NCBI RefSeq assembly: GCF_902813185.1
Contig: NZ_LR778301.1
Span: forward strand, 744,001-808,000
Reading direction: 5' to 3'
From: Denitratisoma oestradiolicum
GTDB taxonomy: Bacteria; Pseudomonadota; Gammaproteobacteria; Burkholderiales; Rhodocyclaceae
Length of the DNA stretch: 64,000 nucleotides
Shown: in pieces, positions 44,033-52,032 of the stretch
How positions within the stretch are numbered: the first letter of the stretch is position 1
Layout: every line of letters starts with the position of its first letter
Notes under the pieces: model-generated
Told to the model about the DNA's origin: nothing
Seen by the model: only the letters and a program-made list of their open reading frames with translations
Databases searched by the model: none
Position numbers and translations under genes: made by a program

Positions 44033-44872
44033 TCAGGCACCCTTCTTGGTCTTGTTGCCGCCGCTGATCAGCACCATGTGCAGGTCGGCGCCAAAGGCCT
44101 TGACCATGTCCATGCCGATCTTGTTGCGGCGCACCAGCCAGTTGTAGCCGAGCACGGCGGGCACGGCGACGGCCAGGCCGATGGCGGTCATGATCAGCGC
44201 TTCACCCACGGGGCCAGCCACCTTGTCGATGGAGGCCTGGCCGGCGATACCGATGGCGGTCAGGGCGTGATAGATGCCCCAGACGGTACCGAACAGGCCG
44301 ACGAAGGGGGCGGTGGAGCCGACGGTGGCCAGGAAGGCCAGGCCACCCTGCATGCGGTTGGCCACGCCTTCCACGGCGCGCTGGATCGACATCGTTACCC
44401 ATTCGTTGAGGTCGATCTGTTCGACCATGGTGCCTTCGTGGTGCGTCGCCGCCTTGACGCCGTTTTCCGCAATGAAGCGGAACGCGGAGTCATCGGCCAT
44501 TTCACTGAGACCCGACTGGACCGAACCGGCCCGCCAGAAGGCTTCGTTGGCGGCCTTGCCCTGCTTCAGCAGCTTGGCCTGCTCAATGTACTTGGCGATG
44601 CCAATGTACCAGGTCCCCATGGACATGATGACCAGGGTGATCAGCACGGTCTTGGCCACGAAGTCACCCTGCATCCAGAGGGCTTCCAGGCCATAGGGGT
44701 TATCCACGGTGGCCTTTTCCGTCACGGCGGCGGGTGCGGCCGGTTCGGCAGCAGCGGCCGGGGTGGTGGCTGCGGGTGTCTCCTCGGCATGGGCCGTGGA
44801 CATCAACAGGGGAACAGTGGCTGTGCTGGCGATCAGCACGGCCGCGATGAATGCAGTAAACCGGTTAGTCAT
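44033..44872 (-). CDS. exbB: ExbB proton-channel subunit (MotA/TolQ/ExbB family)
   Basis: This protein of about 279 residues starts at the ATG at 44872 with GGAGGAG eight bases upstream; a GTG six bases earlier is the alternative. It has a signal-like N-terminal segment and an Ala/Pro-rich linker (the long ExbB form seen in Pseudomonas), then three membrane segments, with GGLAFLATVGSTAPFVGLFG and GEALIMTAIGLAVAVPAVLG carrying the conserved Thr and small residues of the channel. It sits between tonB and exbD and powers TonB-dependent import. Confidence 0.94.
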   Translation of the reverse strand: MTNRFTAFIAAVLIASTATVPLLMSTAHAEETPAATTPAAAAEPAAPAAVTEKATVDNPYGLEALWMQGDFVAKTVLITLVIMSMGTWYIGIAKYIEQAKLLKQGKAANEAFWRAGSVQSGLSEMADDSAFRFIAENGVKAATHHEGTMVEQIDLNEWVTMSIQRAVEGVANRMQGGLAFLATVGSTAPFVGLFGTVWGIYHALTAIGIAGQASIDKVAGPVGEALIMTAIGLAVAVPAVLGYNWLVRRNKIGMDMVKAFGADLHMVLISGGNKTKKGA

Positions 44873-44941
44873 GGACACGTCTCCTCCGACTGAATTAACA
44901 AACTACTTGATGTGATGAACGAAGCTATCTGATGGGCGCCG

Positions 44942-45556
44942 CTAGTTCTGGAGCCTGAAGGTGTATTTCATTTTTGCCCAGGCCTGCTCGGGCTTGCCAT
45001 CCGTGGTGCCTGGCTTGAACTGGCAGCGCCCCAATGCATCCAGCGCGGCCTTGTCCAGGCGATCGAAACCGCTTGATCCGTCAACCTTGCCTTGAATGAC
45101 ACGACCATCCAGGCCAATCAGGAAGTTCAGCACCACCGTGCCTTCCTCCTCCAGTCGCTTGGAAGCGGCCGGGTAATCAGGCTTGGTACAGGAACTGGCG
45201 CTGACCACCGGCGGCACATGCACAGCCGGAGCCGGCGGCGCTTCCGTCTTGGGTTGCGCTACGGTGATGGTCGGTCCCGTGGACACGGTGGCCGGCGGCA
45301 ATGCCACTTCAGGCATCGGCACTTCCGGCGGCGGTGGCGGCGGGGGAGCGTTCTTCGGCGGTGGGGGCGGCGGCTTGTCCGGTGGCGGCTTCTTCGGATC
45401 GTCAATGACGTTCACGTCAAAGGGATCCCGGATCACATCAACCACCGCCCGGTGCAGGCCAGTGACCAACGCATATCCAACACCCATGTGAAGCAATACC
45501 ACCAGACCGATGCTCGTCATCCTTCTTGACGCGTTTTTCTGGGGCTGAAAATACAT
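44942..45556 (-). CDS. tonB: TonB energy-transducing protein
   Basis: This 204-residue protein has an N-terminal membrane anchor (about residues 14-32, IGLVVLLHMGVGYALVTGL), a Pro-rich periplasmic linker (DDPKKPPPDKPPPPPPKNA and onward), and a C-terminal TonB domain with KPDYPAASKRLEEEGTVVL, DGRVIQGKVDGSSGFDRLD and CQFKPGT. It starts at the ATG at 45556 with GAGGAGAAGG just upstream. It leads the tonB-exbB-exbD-exbD run and would energise the receptor at 14.7-17.2 kb, among others. An FNR-like box lies about 95 bases upstream. Confidence 0.94.
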   Translation of the reverse strand: MYFQPQKNASRRMTSIGLVVLLHMGVGYALVTGLHRAVVDVIRDPFDVNVIDDPKKPPPDKPPPPPPKNAPPPPPPPEVPMPEVALPPATVSTGPTITVAQPKTEAPPAPAVHVPPVVSASSCTKPDYPAASKRLEEEGTVVLNFLIGLDGRVIQGKVDGSSGFDRLDKAALDALGRCQFKPGTTDGKPEQAWAKMKYTFRLQN

Positions 45557-45997
45557 CCCTTCTCCTCGGAAAATTTTTTCTGGCGCTTGTTTGTGGTCTG
45601 AGTGCAGCGTCTTGTGTTCCCTGATGCATTTCTCAGCACCCGGGCTGCGCCTTGACTGGCGTCAATTCTGAGACTTGACGCTAGATATCCGACTACCAAC
45701 ATCGTTGGCGATTATATAGTGGAACAGCTTGTTTGTTATCGCCTATCGTCTAACCATTAGGGTGCAGTCACAACCGACGTGGGCATGTTCTGCGCTGAAT
45801 CTGCCCACGTTGGTCCGGTAGTCTATCTGGACCTTTGGGCTGACTCATGGCAACGAACATGCCTTCGAGGTCATCGGGCAAAGTCTAACGGCTATACTAG
45901 CTGGCAGTGGATCATATCCGGCCGATTGGGTCTCATTTTTGGACGGGGATGATCATCCAGGCAACTCGTGGTGGAGGGATTAATCGCCGAGGCCCAA
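45557..45997. other. Intergenic region between tonB and fnr (441 bases)
   Basis: No convincing coding frame is visible here. The part next to tonB holds its promoter and the FNR-like box at 45652-45665. The part next to the fnr stop holds a 12-base palindrome (GGATGATCATCC at 45947-45958) without a T-run. The region is A/T-richer than its neighbours. Confidence 0.6.
45652..45665. promoter_or_regulatory. FNR-like box upstream of tonB
   Basis: TTGACtggcGTCAA is a perfect dyad that matches the FNR/ANR consensus TTGAT-N4-ATCAA at four of five bases in each arm. It is centred about 100 bases upstream of the tonB start. A partial second half-site, TTGACG, lies at about 45675. An FNR-type protein is encoded just downstream in the window. 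Confidence 0.5.
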
Positions 45998-46753
45998 TCA
46001 TGGATGTCCGGCCTGTCTAGTCAACATGGCCCGGATGCGACCAACGTCAGTGATGGTGACGTGTTTATGCTGGACGCTGATTATTCCCAACTCCTGGAAG
46101 TGGGAGAATGTGCGACTGACAGTTTCAAGCTTGAGCCCCAGATAGGAGCCAATCTCCTCCCTAGTCATGCGCAGATGAAAGTCCAGGGGGGAGTACCCAC
46201 GGGCCAGAAATCGCTGGGACAGATTAAGCAGGAACGCCGCCAGACGCTCCTCGGCGCGCATGGTGCCCAGTAGCAGCATTACCCCATGATCCCGCACGAT
46301 TTCCCGGCTCATGATCCGATGCAGATGCCTTTGCAACGTCGGAATTTCACTAGTGAGCTGTTCCAGTTGGGTAAAGGGGACGGCGCAGACCTCGCTATCT
46401 TCTAGGGCGATGGAGTTGCATGTATGGATCCCACTACCGATGCCATCCAGACCGATCAACTCGCCGGCCATCTGGAATCCGGTCACCTGATATCTGCCGT
46501 CCTCCAGGAGCGCATCATTCTTGAAAAAGCCGGTTTTGACCGCATATATCATCGCGAAAGGCGCCCCAGCTCTATACAGGTATTGCCCCCGCTTGATTTT
46601 TCGACGTGTCTCGATCAATGCGTCAAGGCGTGTTATCTCGATTTCCGATAATTCGACCGGCAGGCATAACTCCCTCAGATTGCACTGGGAGCAGACGGTA
46701 CCGAGGTGTAGTAGATCGGAAGGAGTGGTTCTTGCTGGTATGCTGGAAGGCAT
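45998..46753 (-). CDS. fnr: FNR-type oxygen-responsive transcriptional regulator
   Basis: This 251-residue Crp/Fnr protein has the [4Fe-4S] cysteines Cys21, Cys24 and Cys30 in CSQCNLRELC and the fourth at Cys123 in DSEVCAVPF, so it should sense oxygen directly like E. coli FNR. A cyclic-nucleotide-binding-fold domain is followed by a dimer helix and a C-terminal HTH (TREEIGSYLGLKLETVSRTF), whose ETVSR recognition helix is the FNR signature. It is divergent from hemN across a gap holding an FNR box, which suggests autoregulation and control of hemN. It probably also controls the nar cluster. Confidence 0.93.
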   Translation of the reverse strand: MPSSIPARTTPSDLLHLGTVCSQCNLRELCLPVELSEIEITRLDALIETRRKIKRGQYLYRAGAPFAMIYAVKTGFFKNDALLEDGRYQVTGFQMAGELIGLDGIGSGIHTCNSIALEDSEVCAVPFTQLEQLTSEIPTLQRHLHRIMSREIVRDHGVMLLLGTMRAEERLAAFLLNLSQRFLARGYSPLDFHLRMTREEIGSYLGLKLETVSRTFSHFQELGIISVQHKHVTITDVGRIRAMLTRQAGHP

Positions 46754-46765
46754 GGCAATCAGGAA

Positions 46766-46779
46766 TTGATTTGCGTCAA
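46766..46779. promoter_or_regulatory. FNR box in the fnr/hemN divergent gap
   Basis: TTGATttgcGTCAA matches the FNR consensus TTGAT-N4-ATCAA at nine of ten bases. It lies 13 bases upstream of the fnr start and about 52 bases upstream of the hemN start, suited to control both. Confidence 0.75.
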
Positions 46780-46830
46780 TACGATTATCAGCATTTCACG
46801 GCATCCTGCATCATTCGTCGGACTCTGACC

Positions 46831-48219
46831 ATGCAATTCCAAGAATTCATTTTTGACCCGCAACTTATCAAGCGGTTTGATGTAAACGGCCCCCGTTACA
46901 CGTCCTATCCTACCGCCGACCGATTCGTCGAGGCATTCAACGCGGACAGCTACAAATCCTGGCTTGGGCGCAGAACGGTGGAGGGCGCCTGCCGACCTTT
47001 GTCATTATACGTTCACCTTCCCTTCTGCAATACCATCTGTTATTACTGCGCCTGCAACAAGATCATAACCAAGGATCATGGTCGTTCTGCCAAGTACATC
47101 AAGTACCTGGGGCGTGAGTTGGCGATGCAGGCCGAGGCCCTTGAGGGCGGGCGGGATGTGGTGCAACTTCATTGGGGTGGTGGGACACCCACCTTTCTCT
47201 CCAATGAGGAAATGACCCGGCTGATGGAGTTGATCCGTAGTCATTTCCATCTATTGCCCAACGGTGAGTATTCGATTGAGGTCGATCCTCGCAAGGTGGA
47301 TCGGGAGACGGTTAAGCTGCTGGCAGAACTGGGCTTTAATCGCATGAGTATCGGGGTACAGGATTTCGAGCCGGCAGTGCAGAAGGCGGTCAATCGTATC
47401 CAGTCCCTGGACGAGACCCGTCTGGTCATGGACTCGGCTCGGGAATTCGGTTTCCACTCGATTTCGATGGACCTGATCTATGGTCTGCCCAAGCAAAACG
47501 TGATCAGCTTCAACCATACTTTGGATGAAGTGCTCAAACTCTCGCCGGATCGTCTGTCCATCTACAACTACGCGCACCTGCCCGGATTGATGAAACCCCA
47601 GCGGCGGATACAAGAGTCGGATCTGCCTTCGCCGGACGCCAAGTTACAGATCTTGCAACTGGCGATCCGCCGCCTGACCGAGGCGGGTTACGTCTTCATC
47701 GGCATGGACCACTTCGCCAAGCCCGAGGATGAACTGGCAGTAGCCCAGCGTGGTGGCCGCTTGCATCGCAACTTTCAGGGCTACTCGACCCACGCTGAGG
47801 CCGACCTTTTGGCCTTCGGGGTTTCCGCCATCGGCAAGGTCGGCCCGACCTACTGCCAGAATGTGCGAACCTTGGACGAGTACTACGACAGCCTGGATCG
47901 GGGTGTGCTGCCCGTGATGCGTGGCATCGAGCTGACGGCGGATGATCTGCTGCGCCGTTCCATCATCCAGGCCCTGATGTGTCAGTTCCAGATACCCATC
48001 GAATCCATTGAGATCGCCCACCTGATCGACTTCAAGTCCTATTTCGCCGACGAACTCGCCGATCTGCGGGAGATGGAGCAGGCCGAACTGCTCGAAATCA
48101 GCGACCAATGGATCACGGTGCTGCCCAAGGGGCGCATGCTGGCGCGCAACATCGCCATGGTGTTCGATCGCTACCTGCGGTCGGGGCGCGAAAAAACCCG
48201 GTACTCCAAGGTTATCTGA
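46831..48219 (+). CDS. hemN: Oxygen-independent coproporphyrinogen III oxidase
   Basis: This 462-residue radical SAM enzyme decarboxylates coproporphyrinogen III to protoporphyrinogen IX without oxygen, in the heme pathway. I start at the ATG at 46831 (MQFQEFIFDPQLIKRFD); a longer open frame upstream runs into the fnr gene and is not used. The radical SAM cluster is Cys66-x3-Cys70-x2-Cys73, with the extra HemN cysteine at 75 (CNTICYYCACNK). RFDVNGPRYTSYPTADRF near the N-terminus is typical of true HemN, as opposed to HemW. An FNR box upstream fits anaerobic heme supply for NarI and cytochromes. Confidence 0.96.
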   Translation: MQFQEFIFDPQLIKRFDVNGPRYTSYPTADRFVEAFNADSYKSWLGRRTVEGACRPLSLYVHLPFCNTICYYCACNKIITKDHGRSAKYIKYLGRELAMQAEALEGGRDVVQLHWGGGTPTFLSNEEMTRLMELIRSHFHLLPNGEYSIEVDPRKVDRETVKLLAELGFNRMSIGVQDFEPAVQKAVNRIQSLDETRLVMDSAREFGFHSISMDLIYGLPKQNVISFNHTLDEVLKLSPDRLSIYNYAHLPGLMKPQRRIQESDLPSPDAKLQILQLAIRRLTEAGYVFIGMDHFAKPEDELAVAQRGGRLHRNFQGYSTHAEADLLAFGVSAIGKVGPTYCQNVRTLDEYYDSLDRGVLPVMRGIELTADDLLRRSIIQALMCQFQIPIESIEIAHLIDFKSYFADELADLREMEQAELLEISDQWITVLPKGRMLARNIAMVFDRYLRSGREKTRYSKVI

Positions 48220-48282
48220 GTTCTGTCGGCGGCGGTATGGCTCCTGCTATGCTCGCTGCTCCTACTCGGATGAGACCTCGCC

Positions 48283-48987
48283 GTGCCTGATACAGGTTAT
48301 ATCGCCGTCCTCCTGATCGGCCTCATGGGCGGTGCCCATTGTGCCGGCATGTGTGGCGGCATCGTTTCCGCCCTGACGATCCAGCTTCCTGGCCAGCGTC
48401 CGGCCTGGTCCTTGCACCTGGCCTACAACCTGGGGCGGATCACCAGTTATGGGGTGGCGGGGGCGATCATGGGCGCCATCGGCAGTATCGGCCTGTTGAT
48501 GAATGACCTGCTGCCGGTCCAGATGGCTCTCTACGTGGTGGCCAATCTGATGTTGATTGCCATGGGACTTTACCTCACCGGATTGACGGCGGCGCTGTCC
48601 TTCACCGAGCGGGCCGGTCAGCATCTGTGGCGTCACCTGCAACCTCTGACTCGCCGCTTCCTGCCGGCGCGTTCCGTCGCCCAGGCCTATCCCTTGGGCC
48701 TGCTCTGGGGCTGGCTGCCCTGCGGCCTGGTCTATAGCGTATTGACCGCAGCCCTGCTCTCGGGCTCATCCCCGCGGGGGGCGGCCATCATGCTGATATT
48801 CGGCCTGGGCACCCTGCCCAACCTGCTGTTGGCGGGGTTGCTGCTGGCCCGGTTCCGCCGCCTCGCGCAATCGCGCCGGGTACGGATGGGTTCGGGGATG
48901 CTGGTGCTGGCCTTTGGCGCCTACGGCCTGCTCAATGCCTCGACCTTGGGGGGGCGGCTGTGGCAGGGCATCGTCTGCCACGTGTGA
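48283..48987 (+). CDS. SafE/TauE-type membrane protein (heavy-metal homeostasis/cbb3-assembly type)
   Basis: This 234-residue integral membrane protein of the sulfite exporter TauE/SafE (DsbD-like) family begins with [21 protein letters not shown], which carries the paired cysteines and His of the CcoI-linked UreH/SafE subgroup, and has about six membrane segments. It lies between hemN and a copper P-type ATPase, an arrangement often seen near cbb3 oxidase assembly genes (fixG-I-H-S). It may handle copper or sulfur transfer for that ATPase. The start is a GTG at 48283. Confidence 0.8.
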   Translation: MPDTGYIAVLLIGLMGGAHCAGMCGGIVSALTIQLPGQRPAWSLHLAYNLGRITSYGVAGAIMGAIGSIGLLMNDLLPVQMALYVVANLMLIAMGLYLTGLTAALSFTERAGQHLWRHLQPLTRRFLPARSVAQAYPLGLLWGWLPCGLVYSVLTAALLSGSSPRGAAIMLIFGLGTLPNLLLAGLLLARFRRLAQSRRVRMGSGMLVLAFGAYGLLNASTLGGRLWQGIVCHV

Positions 48988-49001
48988 AACAGGAGCTGTC
49001 C

Positions 49002-51188
49002 ATGCAAACCGCTACCCTGGAACTGGCCCTGACCGGCATGACCTGCGCCAACTGTGCGGCCCGGGTGGAAAAGACGCTGAATGACCTGCCAGGGGTCGAG
49101 GCCGTGGTCAATTTCGCCAGTGAAAAGGCCCACGTCCGCTACCGGCCGGAGCTGGTGGCTCTGGCGGACCTGATCGCCGCTGTGGAAAGCCTTGGGCGTT
49201 ATCACGCCAGCCTGTCCGATGCGAACAGTAGGGAAGACGAGAAGACGCGGCGACTCGCCCTCTACCGTGAAGAGCTGCGGCGTTTCTGGATTTCCGCCTT
49301 ACTGACCCTGCCCCTGGTGGCCCAGATGTTTTTCATGTTTGCTGCGGGCGCCGACCATGGGGACTGGCTGCCCCGCTGGCTACAACTGCTGCTGGCCACG
49401 CCGGTGCAGTTCTGGATCGGTGGCCGCTTTTATCTGGGGGCCTATCATGCACTGCGGGGCGGGGGCGGCAACATGGATGTGCTGGTGGCTCTGGGTACCT
49501 CCATGGCCTGGGTCTACAGCGCGGTGGTCACCCTGGCCGGTCTGGATCATCAGCATGTCTATTTCGAGGCATCCGCAGTCATCATTACCCTGGTGCTGCT
49601 GGGCAAGATTCTGGAGGCCCGGGCCAAGGCGCGAAGTTCCTCGGCCATCGAGGCCCTGATCAAACTCCAGCCCCAGACCGCTCAGGTGGAGCGGGGTGGG
49701 CAGTGGGTGGAAACCCCGGTTACTCAGATGATTCCCGGCGACATCTTCCTGGTGCGTCCCGGGGACAGGGTGCCGGTGGATGGCGAGGTGCTGGAGGGTG
49801 ATTCCCACCTGGACGAGGCCATGCTGACCGGGGAGAGCCATCCCGTTGCCAAGGGAGCGGGGGATCGAGTCTATGCGGCCACGGTCAATGGTGCCGGCTT
49901 GCTGCGTTGCCGGGCTACCGGTGTCGGGGCACAGACCCTGCTGGCCGGCATCATCCGTCTGGTGGAAGCAGCCCAGGGCTCCAAGGCACCCATCCAGCGT
50001 CTGGCCGACAGGGTCGCGGGTATCTTCGTACCCGTGGTCTGCTTGATCGCTCTGGTCACCTTCCTTGGCTGGTGGCTGGGCGCCGGTGATTTTTCCGCCG
50101 CCCTGATCAACGCGGTGGCGGTGCTGGTGATTGCCTGCCCCTGTGCCCTGGGGCTGGCAACGCCCACCGCCATCATGGTGGGAACCGGCCTGGGCGCCCA
50201 GGCCGGCATCCTGATTCGCAATGCGGAAGCCCTGGAACTGGCTGGCCGCCTTAAGACCCTGGCGGTGGACAAGACCGGTACCCTGACCCAGGGCCAGCCG
50301 GCAGTAACCGAAGTTTTGCCCTTTACCGAGCTGAGCGCCGATCAAGTGCTCACCCTTGGCGCCAGTCTGGAACAGGCATCCAGTCATCCGCTGGCCAGTG
50401 CTATCGTTGCCCATGGGAAGCAGGCGGGTCTGGTTTTTGCCATGCCGGCTCAGGTGGAGAATCTGCCAGGACGGGGTCTGCGCGGCGAAGTGGAAGGTAT
50501 GCCACTGATGGCCGGCTCCCCGGCCTGGCTGGTGGAACAGGGTATCGCCGTGGACGAAGCTCAGGTGGCGGCCCTGTCGATGACGGGATGTTCGGTCGTG
50601 GTGGTGGTCCGGGCGGGAATCGCCATTGGCCTGATCGGTATCGCCGATCCCCTGCGCTCAGGTTCATCCCGGGCCGTTGAGCGTCTTAATTCCCTGGGCC
50701 TGGAGGTGGTGATGCTGACCGGCGACAATGCCGCCACGGCGGCAGCCGTCGCCCGCCAGGCGGGGATAGCCCACTATCAGGCCGGAATCCTGCCGGGAGA
50801 CAAGGCGGCGGCTGTGGACCGGCTCAAGGAAGCGGACGCTGTCGTCGGTATGGTGGGAGACGGCATCAATGATGCGCCGGCCCTGGCCAGCGCCGATGTC
50901 AGCTTCGCCATGGGCGCTGGCTCGGATGTGGCCCTGGAGGCGGCCGACGTGACCCTGATGCGGAACGACCTGAACAGCGTGGTGGATGCCATTGTGCTGT
51001 CCCGGGCGACCCTGGCGAAGATCCGCCAGAACCTGTTCTTCGCTTTCATCTACAACATTCTGGGATTGCCCCTGGCGGCACTGGGCCTGCTCAACCCGGT
51101 GATCGCCGGGGCTGCAATGGCCATGAGTTCCGTCTCGGTGGTCAGCAATTCCCTGCTGCTGCGGCGCTGGCGCCCCGGCAAGAGCTGA
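49002..51188 (+). CDS. copA: Copper-translocating P1B-type ATPase
   Basis: This 728-residue ATPase starts at the ATG at 49002 with AGGAG upstream, 14 bases after the SafE-like gene. The N-terminal metal-binding domain has [10 protein letters not shown] (Cys15, Cys18). The ion channel motif is [11 protein letters not shown], the phosphorylation site is DKTGTLT, and the hinge is [13 protein letters not shown]. These mark a Cu(I) exporter of the CopA/CcoI group. Its position beside SafE, fnr and hemN suggests copper delivery for a high-affinity oxidase (CcoI role), but simple copper detoxification is also possible. Confidence 0.92.
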   Translation: MQTATLELALTGMTCANCAARVEKTLNDLPGVEAVVNFASEKAHVRYRPELVALADLIAAVESLGRYHASLSDANSREDEKTRRLALYREELRRFWISALLTLPLVAQMFFMFAAGADHGDWLPRWLQLLLATPVQFWIGGRFYLGAYHALRGGGGNMDVLVALGTSMAWVYSAVVTLAGLDHQHVYFEASAVIITLVLLGKILEARAKARSSSAIEALIKLQPQTAQVERGGQWVETPVTQMIPGDIFLVRPGDRVPVDGEVLEGDSHLDEAMLTGESHPVAKGAGDRVYAATVNGAGLLRCRATGVGAQTLLAGIIRLVEAAQGSKAPIQRLADRVAGIFVPVVCLIALVTFLGWWLGAGDFSAALINAVAVLVIACPCALGLATPTAIMVGTGLGAQAGILIRNAEALELAGRLKTLAVDKTGTLTQGQPAVTEVLPFTELSADQVLTLGASLEQASSHPLASAIVAHGKQAGLVFAMPAQVENLPGRGLRGEVEGMPLMAGSPAWLVEQGIAVDEAQVAALSMTGCSVVVVVRAGIAIGLIGIADPLRSGSSRAVERLNSLGLEVVMLTGDNAATAAAVARQAGIAHYQAGILPGDKAAAVDRLKEADAVVGMVGDGINDAPALASADVSFAMGAGSDVALEAADVTLMRNDLNSVVDAIVLSRATLAKIRQNLFFAFIYNILGLPLAALGLLNPVIAGAAMAMSSVSVVSNSLLLRRWRPGKS

Positions 51189-51193
51189 GCGCT

Positions 51194-51880
51194 TCAGTTG
51201 TTTTCGGCGGGGACGATGCCGTGCTCCACGGCATACACTGCTGCCTGTACTCGGCTGGTCAGATTGAGCTTGCGCAGGATGCTTTGCACATGGATCTTGA
51301 CCGTGCTTTCGGCCACGTCCAGGAGCCGGGCGATTTCCTTGTTGCTTTCCCCCCGCGCCAGACAGCCCAGAATCTCCTTTTCCCGGGGGGAGAGGCGTTC
51401 GCTATCCGGTTTGCCAATGGGTTCTGAGGGGGATCCCTGTTCCCGGGTCTTGATGGACTGGCGCACGCCGTGGATCAGCTTGCTCATCATCTGCTGAGCC
51501 ACCACCGATTCACCCTCGGCGGCGCGACGAATGGCATCCACCAGAAATTCGGTTTCCACGTTCTTGAGTAAATAGCCGGAAGCCCCGGCCCGCAGGGTCT
51601 GCAACAAATCTTCCTCGTCCTCGGACACGGTGAGCATCAGCACCCGTGCTTCCGGCACGTCCTCGCTGATGATGCGTACTGCCTCCAGGCCCGACATACC
51701 CGGCATGTGCAGGTCCAGCAGCACCACTTCGGGCTTGAGGGTCTTGGCCCGCTTGACTCCCTCCAGGCCGTCTCCCGCCTCGCCGATGACTTCGAATTCC
51801 TCGTGGCGCTGGAGCAGGGATTTCAATCCGCTGCGAAAAAGCGTGTGGTCGTCGACGATCAGGACACGAATGGGATGCAT
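51194..51880 (-). CDS. narL: Nitrate/nitrite response regulator NarL
   Basis: This 228-residue response regulator has an N-terminal receiver with acidic pocket VDDH (Asp10, Asp11), phosphoacceptor Asp56 in LLDLHMPGMSGLE, and switch residues T and K (MLTVSE, YLLKN). The C-terminal LuxR-type HTH is LSPREKEILGCLARGESNKE. It is the last gene of the minus-strand nar cluster, 152 bases after narX, and is convergent with copA (five-base gap). It should bind NarL heptamers and activate nar transcription when phosphorylated by NarX. Confidence 0.93.
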   Translation of the reverse strand: MHPIRVLIVDDHTLFRSGLKSLLQRHEEFEVIGEAGDGLEGVKRAKTLKPEVVLLDLHMPGMSGLEAVRIISEDVPEARVLMLTVSEDEEDLLQTLRAGASGYLLKNVETEFLVDAIRRAAEGESVVAQQMMSKLIHGVRQSIKTREQGSPSEPIGKPDSERLSPREKEILGCLARGESNKEIARLLDVAESTVKIHVQSILRKLNLTSRVQAAVYAVEHGIVPAENN

Positions 51881-52032
51881 GGTTTCTCGATTTAGCGTGA
51901 AAAAGCATCAACGGAGCCGAGTGTGACTGTCGAGCGCAGTGAGCCGATGGGTAGCCCCGCCCCGGGGTGGGGATGGGCGGCGTTATTTTGGCGTATTTTC
52001 ATCCTCGGGGGTGGTGCTGGCGACCATGCGCG

